This document shows positions 15,274 to 23,627 of a DNA stretch of 64,000 bases, piece after piece. The first letter of the stretch is position 1, and each line of letters opens with the position of its first letter. The position numbers and the translations under genes are program-made. The notes beneath the pieces were generated by a model that was given only the letters and a program-made list of their open reading frames with translations, did not search any database and was not told where the DNA came from. Origin of the DNA: an uncultured Clostridia bacterium (GTDB taxonomy: Bacteria > Bacillota > Clostridia > Christensenellales > Aristaeellaceae); NCBI GenBank assembly GCA_934647235.1, contig CAKUFG010000006.1, positions 38,599 to 102,598 on the forward strand, in the 5' to 3' direction.

Positions 15274-16550
15274 TGAAATCCTGCAGCGATCTGATGCGCA
15301 TGATTAAATCCGCCGACGGCATGACCCGCATGATGCAGCTGTACGGCAGCCGCGAGGGCGAGGTCGCCCGCCAGATGGAACGCTACATGCTGCTGCTCAA
15401 GCGGCATGAGGATCTGTTTGGCACCGAAAAAATGCCCCTGCTGGTCAGCGCCCCCGGACGCACCGAGCTGTGCGGCAACCACACCGACCATAACAACGGC
15501 CGCGTGCTGGCGGCGGCGGTCAATCTGGATACCGTCGCCGCCGTGTCCCCGCGCGACGATCTGCAGATCACCCTGCACAGCGAGGGCTTTGCGCCCATCC
15601 GCGTGGACCTGAACAACCTTTCCCCTGTGAAGGAGGAGCAGGGCACCCCCGCCTCCATCATCCGCGGCATCGCCGCCCGCATGCAGGAAATGGGCTGCAT
15701 GGTGCGCGGCTTTGACGGCACGGCCACCTCCAATGTGCTTTCGGGCAGCGGGCTTTCGTCCTCCGCCGCCTTTGAGGTGCTGATCTGCGCCATTTTCGAC
15801 GCGCTGTATAACGGCATGAAGGTAGACCCCATCGAGCGCGCCAAGATTGCCCAGTATGCCGAAAACGTTTATTTTGGCAAGCCCTGCGGGCTGATGGATC
15901 AGATGGCCTCCTCCGTGGGCGGCCTGGTCGCCATCGATTTCAAGGCGGAGCCCAAGGTAACGCCTTTGCAGTATGATTTTGCCGCGCGCGGCTATTCGCT
16001 GATCGTGGTCAACACCGGCGGCAGCCATGACGACCTGACGGAGGAATACGGCGCGATCCGCAGCGAAATGAACAAGGTGGCGCATTGCTTCGGCGAGGAA
16101 ACCCTGCGCCGCGTGCGCCCCGAGCAGCTGTGGCAGGAGATGCCCCGTGTGCGCCGCGAGGCGGGCGACCGTGCCCTGCTGCGCGCCCTGCATTATTACA
16201 ACGAAAACGACCGCGTGCACGCGCTGGTCAACGCCGTCAAGGCCGATCAGATCGACGAGATCAAGCGCATCCTGATTGAATCCGGCCGCAGCAGCTGGAT
16301 GTACCTGCAAAACGTGTATGCCAAGAACAGCCCCGAGCAGCCCCTGTGCGTGGCGCTGTCCATGGCCGAGTATATGCTGCACGATTGCGGCGCGTACCGC
16401 GTGCATGGCGGCGGCTTTGCCGGCACCACGCTGAACCTGGTGCCCCAGGCGCAGGAGGAGCGCTTCCTTCGCCACATGCGCCAGATGTTTGGCGATAAGA
16501 GCTGCTATGTGCTCTCCGTCCGTCCCGAGGGCGCGACGCTGGTGTTCTGA
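15270..16550 (+). CDS. galK: Galactokinase
   Basis: A 426-residue GHMP kinase that phosphorylates galactose to galactose 1-phosphate, the first Leloir step. The galactokinase signature PGRTELCGNHTDHNNG is at 63-77, the ATP-binding GHMP motif LSGSGLSSSAAFEV at 157-170, the catalytic Asp210 in CGLMDQMASSVGG, and the C-terminal HGGGFAGTTLNLV motif is intact. The N-terminus is about 50 residues longer than E. coli GalK before the signature, as in some Clostridia. galT and galE are not in the window. The ATG overlaps the stop of the binding-protein gene; a second in-frame ATG at 15273 is also possible. Confidence 0.95.
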   Translation: MMKSCSDLMRMIKSADGMTRMMQLYGSREGEVARQMERYMLLLKRHEDLFGTEKMPLLVSAPGRTELCGNHTDHNNGRVLAAAVNLDTVAAVSPRDDLQITLHSEGFAPIRVDLNNLSPVKEEQGTPASIIRGIAARMQEMGCMVRGFDGTATSNVLSGSGLSSSAAFEVLICAIFDALYNGMKVDPIERAKIAQYAENVYFGKPCGLMDQMASSVGGLVAIDFKAEPKVTPLQYDFAARGYSLIVVNTGGSHDDLTEEYGAIRSEMNKVAHCFGEETLRRVRPEQLWQEMPRVRREAGDRALLRALHYYNENDRVHALVNAVKADQIDEIKRILIESGRSSWMYLQNVYAKNSPEQPLCVALSMAEYMLHDCGAYRVHGGGFAGTTLNLVPQAQEERFLRHMRQMFGDKSCYVLSVRPEGATLVF

Positions 16551-16560
16551 TATTTAGTGG

Positions 16561-16590
16561 TTGACAGCCTCCCTATCCCCGTGCTACAAT
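16561..16590 (+). promoter_or_regulatory. Sigma-A promoter of the ribU leader
   Basis: TTGACA (16561-16566) and TACAAT (16585-16590) with an 18-base spacer sit directly after the galK stop codon and 35 bases before the FMN riboswitch. Confidence 0.85.
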
Positions 16591-16625
16591 GCAGCTGGTT
16601 TTCGGAGAAAACGAAAACCAGGCAA

Positions 16626-16750
16626 CTTCTTCGGGGCAGGGTGAGCCGCGCGCGCAGCGGCAATTCCCGACCGGCGGTATAGCCCGCGAGCCGCAAGGCT
16701 GACATGGTGTAATTCCATGGCCGACAGTACAGTCTGGATGAGAGAAGAAA
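16626..16750 (+). ncRNA. FMN riboswitch (RFN element)
   Basis: The leader has the conserved RFN parts in order: CTTCTTCGGGGCAGGGTG, the AATTCCCGACCGGCGGTAT segment, GCCCGCGAGCC, the GGCCGACAGTACAGTCTGG block and closing GATGAGAGAAGAA, which pairs back with the 5-prime end. Flavin mononucleotide binding to this aptamer is known to favour transcription termination. A strong terminator lies about 18 bases downstream and the next gene encodes a riboflavin transporter, so it should turn RibU off when FMN is plentiful. A short extra hairpin (TGGTTTTC/GAAAACCA) precedes the aptamer. Confidence 0.96.
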
Positions 16751-16767
16751 CCGCAAGGCTTCTTTGC

Positions 16768-16800
16768 ATTGCCCCCGATTGCGCGTCGGGGGCAATTTTT
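16768..16800 (+). terminator. Riboswitch-controlled terminator ahead of ribU
   Basis: Arms ATTGCCCCCGA (16768-16778) and TCGGGGGCAAT (16786-16796) enclose a seven-base loop and are followed by a T run. It lies between the FMN aptamer and the ribU ribosome site, the usual expression platform. Confidence 0.93.
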
Positions 16801-16817
16801 ATTGGGAGGAAAGAACA

Positions 16818-17423
16818 ATGTCAACCATCAAAAAACGCCGTATCTCCACCGCCGATCTGTGCTACATTGGCGTCATGAGCGCCATCTCCGTCGTGCTGAG
16901 CCTGACGCTGAAAATTCCCATGGCTTTTCTGGCCCCGTGGCTCAAGCTGGATCTGAGCTTCGTGCCCGTTATGCTGACCGGCTTTGCCCTGGGCCCTGTA
17001 TCCGGCCTGATCGTGCTGACCATTACCAACGTGATTCACCTGTTTGTCAGCGATTCGGCCATGGTTGGCCAGCTGGCTGATTTTCTGCTTGGACTGTGCT
17101 TTATGCTGCCCGCTTCGCTGATCTATCGCCGCCAGCATACCCGCCGTGGTGCGCTGGTTGGCATGATCGTGGGCAGCGTATGCATGATTGCAGGCGGCAT
17201 CCTGAGCAACCTGTACCTGCTGCTTCCGCTCTACCTGGGCGCGGATTATGCGCAAAAGCTGGTTAACGTGGGCTTCAGCTCCGTATCCAACTGCATTGCC
17301 GTCGCCGTTATCCCCTTTAACCTGATCAAGGGCGTGGTCGTCAGCGCCGTCACGTTTGTGCTGTACAAGCGGCTGTCGCGCCTGCTGCACCGCGCCCAGC
17401 AAAAGGAAGGAAATAGAAAGTGA
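16818..17423 (+). CDS. ribU: Riboflavin ECF transporter S component
   Basis: A 201-residue membrane protein with six hydrophobic segments, the riboflavin-binding S component of an energy-coupling-factor importer. The N-terminal segment with IGVMSAISVVLSLTLKIP, the LDLSFVPVMLTGFALGPVSG stretch and the later NLIKGVVVS stretch are typical of RibU. Placement directly behind an FMN riboswitch confirms the assignment. ATG 16818 follows GGGAGGA. The shared EcfA, EcfA-prime and EcfT subunits are not in the window. The tsaE gene starts within its stop codon. Confidence 0.95.
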   Translation: MSTIKKRRISTADLCYIGVMSAISVVLSLTLKIPMAFLAPWLKLDLSFVPVMLTGFALGPVSGLIVLTITNVIHLFVSDSAMVGQLADFLLGLCFMLPASLIYRRQHTRRGALVGMIVGSVCMIAGGILSNLYLLLPLYLGADYAQKLVNVGFSSVSNCIAVAVIPFNLIKGVVVSAVTFVLYKRLSRLLHRAQQKEGNRK

Positions 17424-17875
17424 TCACCTGTCTCTGTCCGGATCGTGAATCCACCCAGGCCCTTGGCGCGCGGCTGGCCCCGACGCTGCGCGCGGGCGAT
17501 GTGATTTTGCTGTCCGGCGATATGGGCGCGGGCAAAAGCGAGTTTGCCCGGGGCGTGGCGCGCGGCCTTGGCATTGCCTGCGCCGTGCCCAGCCCATCCT
17601 TTACCATCCTGAACGTATACGAAGAGGGCCGCGTGCCGCTGTACCACTTTGACTGGTACCGTATCGGCGATGAAAGCGAATTGACCGATATGGGCCTGGA
17701 CGAGTATATCGGCGGCAATGGCGTAACCCTGATTGAGTGGCATGAGCGCGCCAGCGATCTGCTGCCCGAAACCGCGCTGGAAGTGCGGCTGACCCCCCTG
17801 GAAAACGGCGCGCGTGAAATCGCCCTGATTCCGCGCGGAGAATGGGAGAATACGCATGATCATCCTGGCAATTGA
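17420..17875 (+). CDS. tsaE: tRNA threonylcarbamoyladenosine biosynthesis ATPase TsaE
   Basis: A 151-residue P-loop protein that works with TsaB and TsaD to make the t6A37 modification on ANN-decoding tRNAs. The Walker A motif SGDMGAGKSEFARG is near residue 33, followed by the family segments SPSFTILNVYEEGRVPLYHF and GVTLIEWHERA. It starts with GTG that overlaps the ribU stop (GTGA), and its 3-prime end overlaps tsaB by 20 bases. tsaD is not in the window. Confidence 0.95.
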   Translation: MITCLCPDRESTQALGARLAPTLRAGDVILLSGDMGAGKSEFARGVARGLGIACAVPSPSFTILNVYEEGRVPLYHFDWYRIGDESELTDMGLDEYIGGNGVTLIEWHERASDLLPETALEVRLTPLENGAREIALIPRGEWENTHDHPGN

Positions 17876-18551
17876 CACCTCGGGCCCGGTCGCGGGCGTA
17901 AGCGTATGGTGCGACGGCGCAATCCGCTATGAGGCCGCCGCCGTCAACAAAATGACGCACTCCGAAAACATCATGCCCATGGTGGAGGAGGCGCTGCTGC
18001 GCGCGGGCGTTACCAAGGAGCAGCTCACCCTGCTGGCCGTTACCGTCGGCCCCGGCTCCTTCACGGGCGTGCGCATCGGCGTGACCGCCGTCAAGGCGCT
18101 GTCCCACGCGCTGGGCATTCCCTGCGTGGCTGTGGACGCGCTGGAGGCCACCGCTGCCGGGCTGGAAGCACGGGATGAGATCGTGTGCCCCATTCAGGAT
18201 GCGCGCGTGCAGCAGGTGTACGGCGCGGCATTTTGCAATGGCAAGCGCCTGCTGGACGACTGTGTGCTCAAGCTCCCTGAATATCTGGATAAGATCAGCA
18301 CGCTGGGCGAGCGCTTTCTCTTTACCGGCGACGGCGTAGCCGTGTACCGGCAGCAGATTGCCGATTGCCTGGGTGATCGCGTGCGTTTTGCCGCCGCGCC
18401 CTGCGCCTATCTGCGCCCTGCCGCCGTGGCCGCCCTGGCCGCGCGCGATGCGGATCAGGCCGTGGATTATCTGACGCTTCAGCCCCTGTACCTGCGCGCC
18501 CCGCAGGCGGAGCGCGAACGCGCCGCGCGGGAGGCCAAGCAGCATGGCTGA
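17856..18551 (+). CDS. tsaB: tRNA threonylcarbamoyladenosine biosynthesis protein TsaB
   Basis: A 231-residue TsaD-like scaffold protein for t6A synthesis. The N-terminus IILAIDTSGPVAGVSVW and the GPGSFTGVRIGVTAVKALSH segment are diagnostic. It overlaps tsaE upstream and rimI downstream (8 bases), the common tsaE-tsaB-rimI order of Bacillota. Length is normal. Confidence 0.95.
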   Translation: MIILAIDTSGPVAGVSVWCDGAIRYEAAAVNKMTHSENIMPMVEEALLRAGVTKEQLTLLAVTVGPGSFTGVRIGVTAVKALSHALGIPCVAVDALEATAAGLEARDEIVCPIQDARVQQVYGAAFCNGKRLLDDCVLKLPEYLDKISTLGERFLFTGDGVAVYRQQIADCLGDRVRFAAAPCAYLRPAAVAALAARDADQAVDYLTLQPLYLRAPQAERERAAREAKQHG

Positions 18552-19041
18552 TATCACCCTGCGCCGCATGACCCTGGCCGACGCGCCAGCCGTGCACGCC
18601 ATCGAGGCCGCCACCTTCGCCATTCCCTGGAGCCTGCAATCCTTTGAAGAGGAAATGACTCGCAACGCCTGTGCGCGCTACTTGGTGGCGCAAACGCCGG
18701 CGGGCGACATCATTGGCTTCGCCGGGGTGTGGGTGGTGATCGACGAAGGCCACATCACCAACATCGCCGTGCGTGAGGACTATCGCGGCCAGGGCATTGG
18801 CCGCCTGCTGACCGCCGGGCTGATGCAGTACGCCGCCAACCTGGGCGTAACCTACATGACCCTGGAGGTGCGCCGCAGCAACGAAACGGCGCAGAACCTG
18901 TACCGCTCCCTGGACTTTATTCAGGTGGGCGTGCGCAAAAAATACTATGAGGATAACGGCGAGGACGCGCTGTTTATGGTGTGCGACCATATGCCCCCCG
19001 CGCAGGAGGACTTTGAGGAGCCGGAGACGGTGAGGGAATAA
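18544..19041 (+). CDS. rimI: Ribosomal protein S18-alanine N-acetyltransferase RimI
   Basis: A 165-residue GNAT acetyltransferase. The acetyl-CoA site is VREDYRGQGIGRLL around residue 77, followed by LEVRRSNETAQNLYRSLDF and VRKKYYEDNGEDALFM, wording typical of RimI. It overlaps the tsaB 3-prime end by eight bases and closes the operon. It is assumed to acetylate the N-terminal Ala of ribosomal protein S18, though related substrates are possible. Confidence 0.92.
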   Translation: MADITLRRMTLADAPAVHAIEAATFAIPWSLQSFEEEMTRNACARYLVAQTPAGDIIGFAGVWVVIDEGHITNIAVREDYRGQGIGRLLTAGLMQYAANLGVTYMTLEVRRSNETAQNLYRSLDFIQVGVRKKYYEDNGEDALFMVCDHMPPAQEDFEEPETVRE

Positions 19042-19159
19042 GGCGGCAGCTATGCAAGAGAATCTGCAAAACACCTCGTCTTCACAATAAAAAGGCTGAA
19101 AAAACAACAGAAGCGGGTGATGGCGCAACCTATATCCTTGCCTGTCGCACCCCAAAACA

Positions 19160-19200
19160 GCTTCGCATCCCGCAGCATCGTGGGACGCGAAGCGTTTTTT
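19160..19200 (+). terminator. Rho-independent terminator after rimI
   Basis: GCTTCGC-A-TCCC (19160-19171) pairs with GGGA-C-GCGAAGC (19182-19193), followed by GTTTTTT. It ends the ribU-tsaEB-rimI operon just before the convergent leucine-rich-repeat gene. Confidence 0.88.
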
Positions 19201-19216
19201 ATTCTCAGTTGCCCAG

Positions 19217-20266
19217 TCAGTCTATTGAGTTGGAATAGGTATAATTCTTTCCATTCTCCTTGCACCAGTTTTCCGCCCAGGAACCGCGAACAACCGTAAA
19301 GCTAAGCGAAACTGAGCAGGATTCGAACGCCCAGTTTCCAATGGTTGTCAGGCTGCTCGGCAGGGTGATGTTCGTAAGGGATTCGCAGCCAGCAAATGCC
19401 CCATTTCCGATGGTTGTCAGGCTGTCCGGCAGCGCGATGCTTGCAAGGGATTTGCATCCAGAGAAAGCCCAGTTTCTGATGCATGTCGGACTGCCCGGCA
19501 GCGTGATGCTTTCAAGGGATTCGCATCCAGAAAAAGCCCAAGCTTCAATGGTTGTCAGGCTATCTGGCAGCGTGATGTTCGTAAGAGATTCGCAGCCACA
19601 GAAAGCCCCGGCTTCAATGGTTGTCAGGCTGCTCGGCAGAATGATCCTCGTAAGGGATTTGCAGCCAGCAAACGCCAATTTTCCGATGCTTGCCAGGCTG
19701 CTCGGCAGCGTGATGCTCGTAAGATATCTGCATTCATAAAACGCATTCTGTCCGATGCGTGTGACACCACAGGGAACCGCATAGCTTTCCTGCATAAATG
19801 CACAAGGATAGCAAATCAGCTTTTTTTCTGCTTTATTAAACAGTACGCCATTGGTTGTAACAAGCATTGGATGATCGGGAGATACCTGAATTTGCGTTAG
19901 GTTATCACAGGAAGTAAACGGATTTCCTCCGATACTCAGCAAGCTATCCGGCAGTGTAATGCTCGTAAGAGATGTGCATAGATCGAACGCCCCGCCTCCG
20001 ATGCTTGTCAGGCTGTTCGGCAGCGTGATGCTCGTAAGGAAGCTGCACCCACAGAACGCATCGATCCCGATGGTTGTCAGACAGTCAGGAAGTATAATAC
20101 TTGAAAGGAATTCGGAGTTGATGAACGCTTCGCTTCCTATGCTCGTCACGGCATGTCCATCTATTTGGGCAGGGACAGTCAAGAACTCTGCATAGGCGGT
20201 ATAGTTTGTGAGCTCTGCCGTTCCATCAGTCAGCAGAATATACTGATAGTCCCCGCTCTTGAACAT
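19217..20266 (-). CDS. BspA-type leucine-rich repeat protein without a signal peptide
   Basis: A 349-residue protein made mostly of LRR_5 (BspA/TpLRR) repeats, period 23 residues, with consensus LTSITLPDSLTTIGxxAFxGC; about 11 copies are visible from residue 38 to 325. These proteins are normally secreted and bind host or surface ligands. This one starts directly at FKSGDYQYILLTDGTAELTNY, the sequence that usually follows a signal peptide in the family, and no leader is encoded upstream in frame. A GAGGAAG ribosome site precedes ATG 20266. Neighbouring repeats are nearly identical at DNA level, so the array expanded recently. Base composition is AT-richer than nearby genes, hinting at transfer. 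It may be cytoplasmic, or a truncated copy. Confidence 0.8.
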   Translation of the reverse strand: MFKSGDYQYILLTDGTAELTNYTAYAEFLTVPAQIDGHAVTSIGSEAFINSEFLSSIILPDCLTTIGIDAFCGCSFLTSITLPNSLTSIGGGAFDLCTSLTSITLPDSLLSIGGNPFTSCDNLTQIQVSPDHPMLVTTNGVLFNKAEKKLICYPCAFMQESYAVPCGVTRIGQNAFYECRYLTSITLPSSLASIGKLAFAGCKSLTRIILPSSLTTIEAGAFCGCESLTNITLPDSLTTIEAWAFSGCESLESITLPGSPTCIRNWAFSGCKSLASIALPDSLTTIGNGAFAGCESLTNITLPSSLTTIGNWAFESCSVSLSFTVVRGSWAENWCKENGKNYTYSNSID

Positions 20267-20448
20267 TTGCTCTTCCTCTTTTCGGTTCTGTTATTTTGCA
20301 TTGCTGCACATACCGGATACTTCGATGCGCATCGTACTTTTTCCTGCCAACGGATTCAAATGTTTCCTTCTCAATTACAGAATAACAGAAGCCAAAAAGC
20401 ACCCAAGCCAGGGCGCCAGGAATTTTATGGCGATTGATTGCCGCACGC

Positions 20449-20480
20449 AAAAAGCGGGAGCTTTTGCTCCCGCTTTTTTT
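20449..20480. terminator. Bidirectional terminator
   Basis: GCGGGAGC (20454-20461) and GCTCCCGC (20466-20473) with a TTTT loop are flanked by AAAAA on the left and TTTTTTT on the right, so it can terminate either strand. On the minus strand it closes the beta-helix gene that ends at 20490. The rest of 20267-20489 shows no gene. Confidence 0.88.
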
Positions 20481-20489
20481 ATAATAACC

Positions 20490-21983
20490 TTAAAACTCCA
20501 CCGCGTAGTCGCTCCACTGACCCACGGCGCCCTGGCCGCTCAGGTCGCAGGCAGCCTCGTAGTAGTCCGCTGTGACGGTTACGTCGCTGGCGCCCTCGCG
20601 CAGCACTTCGCCCTCGGGGGATACCACGCGCACCGCGTTGCCCTGCGCATCCACCAGATTGCCCGCGCAGTACAGCGCCGTCACCGTGCTGTCCGCCGTC
20701 ACCGTCCAGGTGGAATCCTCGGATACATGCACCACGCAGTAGCCGTTGCCGCCCTCGCCCGCGCAGGATTCATCCTGCACCACCGCGCCGGTCAGCGTGC
20801 TCTGCGCCGTCAGGTACAGATCCAGGGTGGAAATGCTGTCCCAGATCACATTGCCCTGCATCTGCTGGGCGATGCCGGTGAACACACAATCCGCGCCGTT
20901 CGCACCGGCAGTACCCCAGCCGCGCTGGTTGCTGTTGCCCGTGCAGCGCAGGAAATACTCGCTGTCCGCCGCAGCCTGGATGGTCACGCTGCTGAGCACA
21001 AACTCGCTCTCCGTGTTGGTGGTGTAGAAAATACCGCCGTTGTTGGCAATCAGCGTGCCGCCGGTCATTTCAAAGCTGCCCTTGCCCACCTGGGAGTCAC
21101 CCGACATGCTCTGATACAGGATCACATTCCAGGTGTTGTCGTTCTGATCCAGATCGGACATGTTGCCGCTGAGGGTGCAATCGTACAGCCGCACAGCGTT
21201 CAGACCCTCCAGGCACAGCGCTTCAGAGCCGTTGGCGGTCAGCTGCGCGTTGTGGACGGTGATATCCGCCGTGACGTATACGGCAGGCGAACCTACGCCA
21301 TTGCTGGTGTAGCTGCCGCCGTCCGCCACCAGCAGTCCGCCGCCGCGGTCGGAACGGATGGCCGCCGAGGATTCGCCCTGGGTGGTAACGGTCAGGTTGC
21401 TGGCGTACAGCGTGCCGCCGCCCGCCACATGGATGCCGCCCGAGGTATCCTGCGTGGTCTCGATGGTGCTGTCGGCCACATAGGCAATGCCATCCCCATA
21501 GGCAAACACGCCCGCGCCGCCCTTCGCGTCGGTAGAGATGGCGCTGTTGCGGACGGTCACGCTGCCGCCGGTGGTCAGCACCGCCGCGCCCACGCCATAA
21601 AAGCTGGCGCTGTCGCCGCCCGTGCTGTCGTTGGATACGCGGCTGATCTGTGCGTCCTCAATCGTCGTTTCGCCCGCGGCCACATGCACGGCGTTTTCAT
21701 CCGTGCCGGTGGATTCAATCGCGCCGGTCAGCGTCGCATCCTCGGTCAGGGTGTTCACCGCCGCATACTCGCTGGGCGCGCTGCTCTGGCCGCCCGGCCC
21801 GCCCATGCCGTCAGGCGGCGTGCCCATACCGTCCGGGGGATTGCCTGTCGGCATGTCAGGCGGATTGCCGCCCTGCCCGGCAGGCGGCGTGCCCTCGGGC
21901 TTGGCGGGCGGTTCAGCCAGCGCGCATACGCTGACGGTCAACAAAACCATGGCTATCAATAAAGCAAAAATCCGTTTCTTCAT
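20490..21983 (-). CDS. Secreted beta-helix protein with Pro/Gly-rich linker
   Basis: A 497-residue exported protein of unknown function. ATG 21983 follows AGGAGGT and starts a signal peptide (KKRIFALLIAMVLLTVSVC, ending ALA before Glu). Residues about 21-66 are a Pro/Gly/Met-rich low-complexity stretch with repeats of NPPDGMG type. The remainder is a long run of short beta-strand repeats with turns rich in Gly, Asn and Asp (ESTGTDENAVHV, DAQISRVSNDST, GGIHVAGGGTLYASN), the pattern of a right-handed parallel beta-helix. Such architecture suits polysaccharide binding or adhesion, as in Cthe_2159-like proteins. No catalytic motif is obvious and no cell-wall anchor was seen. Confidence 0.8.
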   Translation of the reverse strand: MKKRIFALLIAMVLLTVSVCALAEPPAKPEGTPPAGQGGNPPDMPTGNPPDGMGTPPDGMGGPGGQSSAPSEYAAVNTLTEDATLTGAIESTGTDENAVHVAAGETTIEDAQISRVSNDSTGGDSASFYGVGAAVLTTGGSVTVRNSAISTDAKGGAGVFAYGDGIAYVADSTIETTQDTSGGIHVAGGGTLYASNLTVTTQGESSAAIRSDRGGGLLVADGGSYTSNGVGSPAVYVTADITVHNAQLTANGSEALCLEGLNAVRLYDCTLSGNMSDLDQNDNTWNVILYQSMSGDSQVGKGSFEMTGGTLIANNGGIFYTTNTESEFVLSSVTIQAAADSEYFLRCTGNSNQRGWGTAGANGADCVFTGIAQQMQGNVIWDSISTLDLYLTAQSTLTGAVVQDESCAGEGGNGYCVVHVSEDSTWTVTADSTVTALYCAGNLVDAQGNAVRVVSPEGEVLREGASDVTVTADYYEAACDLSGQGAVGQWSDYAVEF

Positions 21984-22170
21984 CGCTGCGTACCTCCTGT
22001 AATCGGGAAGTTCAGGTTTCTCCTGACGATCATAGGATACCGTCAATTTTTTACAGGCGTGTGAACAAACTTTGAATTTGACGCTGCCGTCCTCAGTCGT
22101 AATTGTTGATTTCATTTTTCTTCAAAGTACGCTATAATAAAGGAAAGCACACGCAAAGGAGAGCATCGCC

Positions 22171-23034
22171 ATGCGCTTATCCACCTCTACCGCCATTTTG
22201 CACCATCACTTTGATTATGCCCTGACGTTGACCGATATCCCGGCCGTTATCCGCGCGGCGGGCTTTGACGCGCTGGACTGGAGCACCTGGCAGTTTTGCC
22301 TGCAGGGCGGCAAGGTGTTTGCCGGCTTGCTAAATGACGACGCCTGGGAAGCGCAGATAAACGCCCTGCGCGAGGCCGATGAGCGCGCAGGCATCGTCTG
22401 CCGCCAGACGCACTGCGTATCTACCAACTATGCGCGCTATCAAATGCTGGACGTGGAGCGTCTGCGCCTGCTGGAGCAGCGCTGCATCCGCACGGCAGCC
22501 ATCCTGGGCGCGGAATGGATGGTTATCCACCCCTTTGCACCGGAGGGCGCTGCCCGCGAGAAGGCGATTCGCTATTTCTGCGAGTATCTGAAGCCCCTGG
22601 AGGAGCTGGCTGGCAGGCTGGGCGTAGGCATTGCCATTGAAAACATGCCCGACATCACGCAAAAGCGCTTTTGCTGCAAGGCGGAGGAGCTGCGCGCGCT
22701 GGTGGACGCCTTCAACAACCCGCTGGTGGGCTGCTGCTGGGATACCGGCCACGGCATGATCTCGGGCGACGATCAATACGAAGCGCTCACCCTGCTGGGT
22801 CACCGCGTTAAGGCGCTGCACATTGACGATAACTACGGCACAGCCAGGGACGTGCATCTGCTGCCCTACGAGGGCCTGATCGATTGGAGCAAGGTGCTGC
22901 GCGCGCTGCGTGAAATTGGCTATGACCATGATTTCGCGTTTGAGCACGCGCTCAATCCTACTCCGCACGCCGTAATGCCCGAGCAGCTGCGCTACATGTG
23001 CGCGCTGGGCAGAGAAATGCTGGCCGATATCTGA
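22171..23034 (+). CDS. Sugar phosphate isomerase/epimerase family protein
   Basis: A 287-residue xylose-isomerase-like TIM barrel. Metal-binding segments typical of the family are visible: IAIENMP (Glu about 157), GCCWDTGHGMISGD with Asp and His, VKALHIDDN with His, and FAFEHAL with a late Glu. The nearest characterised types are endonuclease IV-like sugar epimerases and inosose isomerases; the sugar is unknown. It stands alone with its own AAGGAGA ribosome site and a TATAAT at 22133-22138. Confidence 0.85.
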   Translation: MRLSTSTAILHHHFDYALTLTDIPAVIRAAGFDALDWSTWQFCLQGGKVFAGLLNDDAWEAQINALREADERAGIVCRQTHCVSTNYARYQMLDVERLRLLEQRCIRTAAILGAEWMVIHPFAPEGAAREKAIRYFCEYLKPLEELAGRLGVGIAIENMPDITQKRFCCKAEELRALVDAFNNPLVGCCWDTGHGMISGDDQYEALTLLGHRVKALHIDDNYGTARDVHLLPYEGLIDWSKVLRALREIGYDHDFAFEHALNPTPHAVMPEQLRYMCALGREMLADI

Positions 23035-23051
23035 ACCATCCGGGCTTCCAA

Positions 23052-23098
23052 TAAAAAAGCAGCCGCGCTGAAGGACATGCAGTCTTCGGCGCGGCTGT
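23052..23098 (-). terminator. Terminator of the minus-strand CrtO-like gene
   Basis: Read on the minus strand, AGCCGCGCCGAAGAC pairs with GTCCTTCAGCGCGGCT (one bulge), followed by GCTTTTTTATT. It lies 17 bases after the stop codon at 23115. Confidence 0.82.
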
Positions 23099-23114
23099 GG
23101 CGTATGGAGCATAT

Positions 23115-23600
23115 TCAGGCGTCTTTGCCTGCATGGCTGCGGTCCTCCCGCGCCTTCAGCAGCGCGTGCATGCGCGCCAGGCGCGGACGGTTATAGCGCT
23201 GAATGACGATATAGGGCAGATGGCCGATGAGCACATAGGCGATGGATAGCCACAGCCCCCAGCCTGGCCAGATCCACACGCAGCCAAAGGTGAGAATGGA
23301 CAGAATATCGTGCACCAGCTCGGCCACGCAGGTTTCCTGCACCAGGCGCTCGGCCTGCGCGGCGGAAATGGAAGCGTTGACCTGCTTTTTGGTCAGCCAG
23401 GGCAGAAAGCGGCTCATATCGGGCAGCTTGTCCTTCCAGCGCTGCACGGCTAATTTTTCATAGATTTTTCCCTCATGCTCCCAGCGCTGGGGGCGGAAGG
23501 GAAAACGATCCGCGTGAAACCAGCGGCGCGGCAGCAGGGCGGCCGCAGAGGACGCCAGCCCGATGACGGCCAGATACAGGGCGCAGTGCCAGAAACCCAT
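23115..23600 (-). CDS. CrtO-like (glycosyl-diaponeurosporenoate acyltransferase family) membrane protein
   Basis: A 161-residue membrane protein resembling staphylococcal CrtO. Shared points are FPFRPQRWEHEGKIYEKL near residue 33, the VQRWKDKLPD segment, the ETCVAELVHDI segment, and the C-terminal HLPYIVIQRYNRPRLARM. Hydrophobic segments lie near residues 5-22 and 103-132. CrtO transfers an acyl chain to a glycosyl carotenoid, but no carotenoid genes are in the window, so another lipid or surface acceptor is likely. It lies 27 bases after a histidine kinase gene on the same strand and may be co-transcribed with the two-component system. Confidence 0.72.
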   Translation of the reverse strand: MGFWHCALYLAVIGLASSAAALLPRRWFHADRFPFRPQRWEHEGKIYEKLAVQRWKDKLPDMSRFLPWLTKKQVNASISAAQAERLVQETCVAELVHDILSILTFGCVWIWPGWGLWLSIAYVLIGHLPYIVIQRYNRPRLARMHALLKAREDRSHAGKDA

Positions 23601-23627
23601 AGAATTGCCTCTCTCTTTGTTGATTGC

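Noticed and set aside
19300..20150. Regularly spaced repeats that could suggest a CRISPR array
   Set aside because: The 69-base period encodes leucine-rich repeats in frame; there are no variable spacers and no cas genes.
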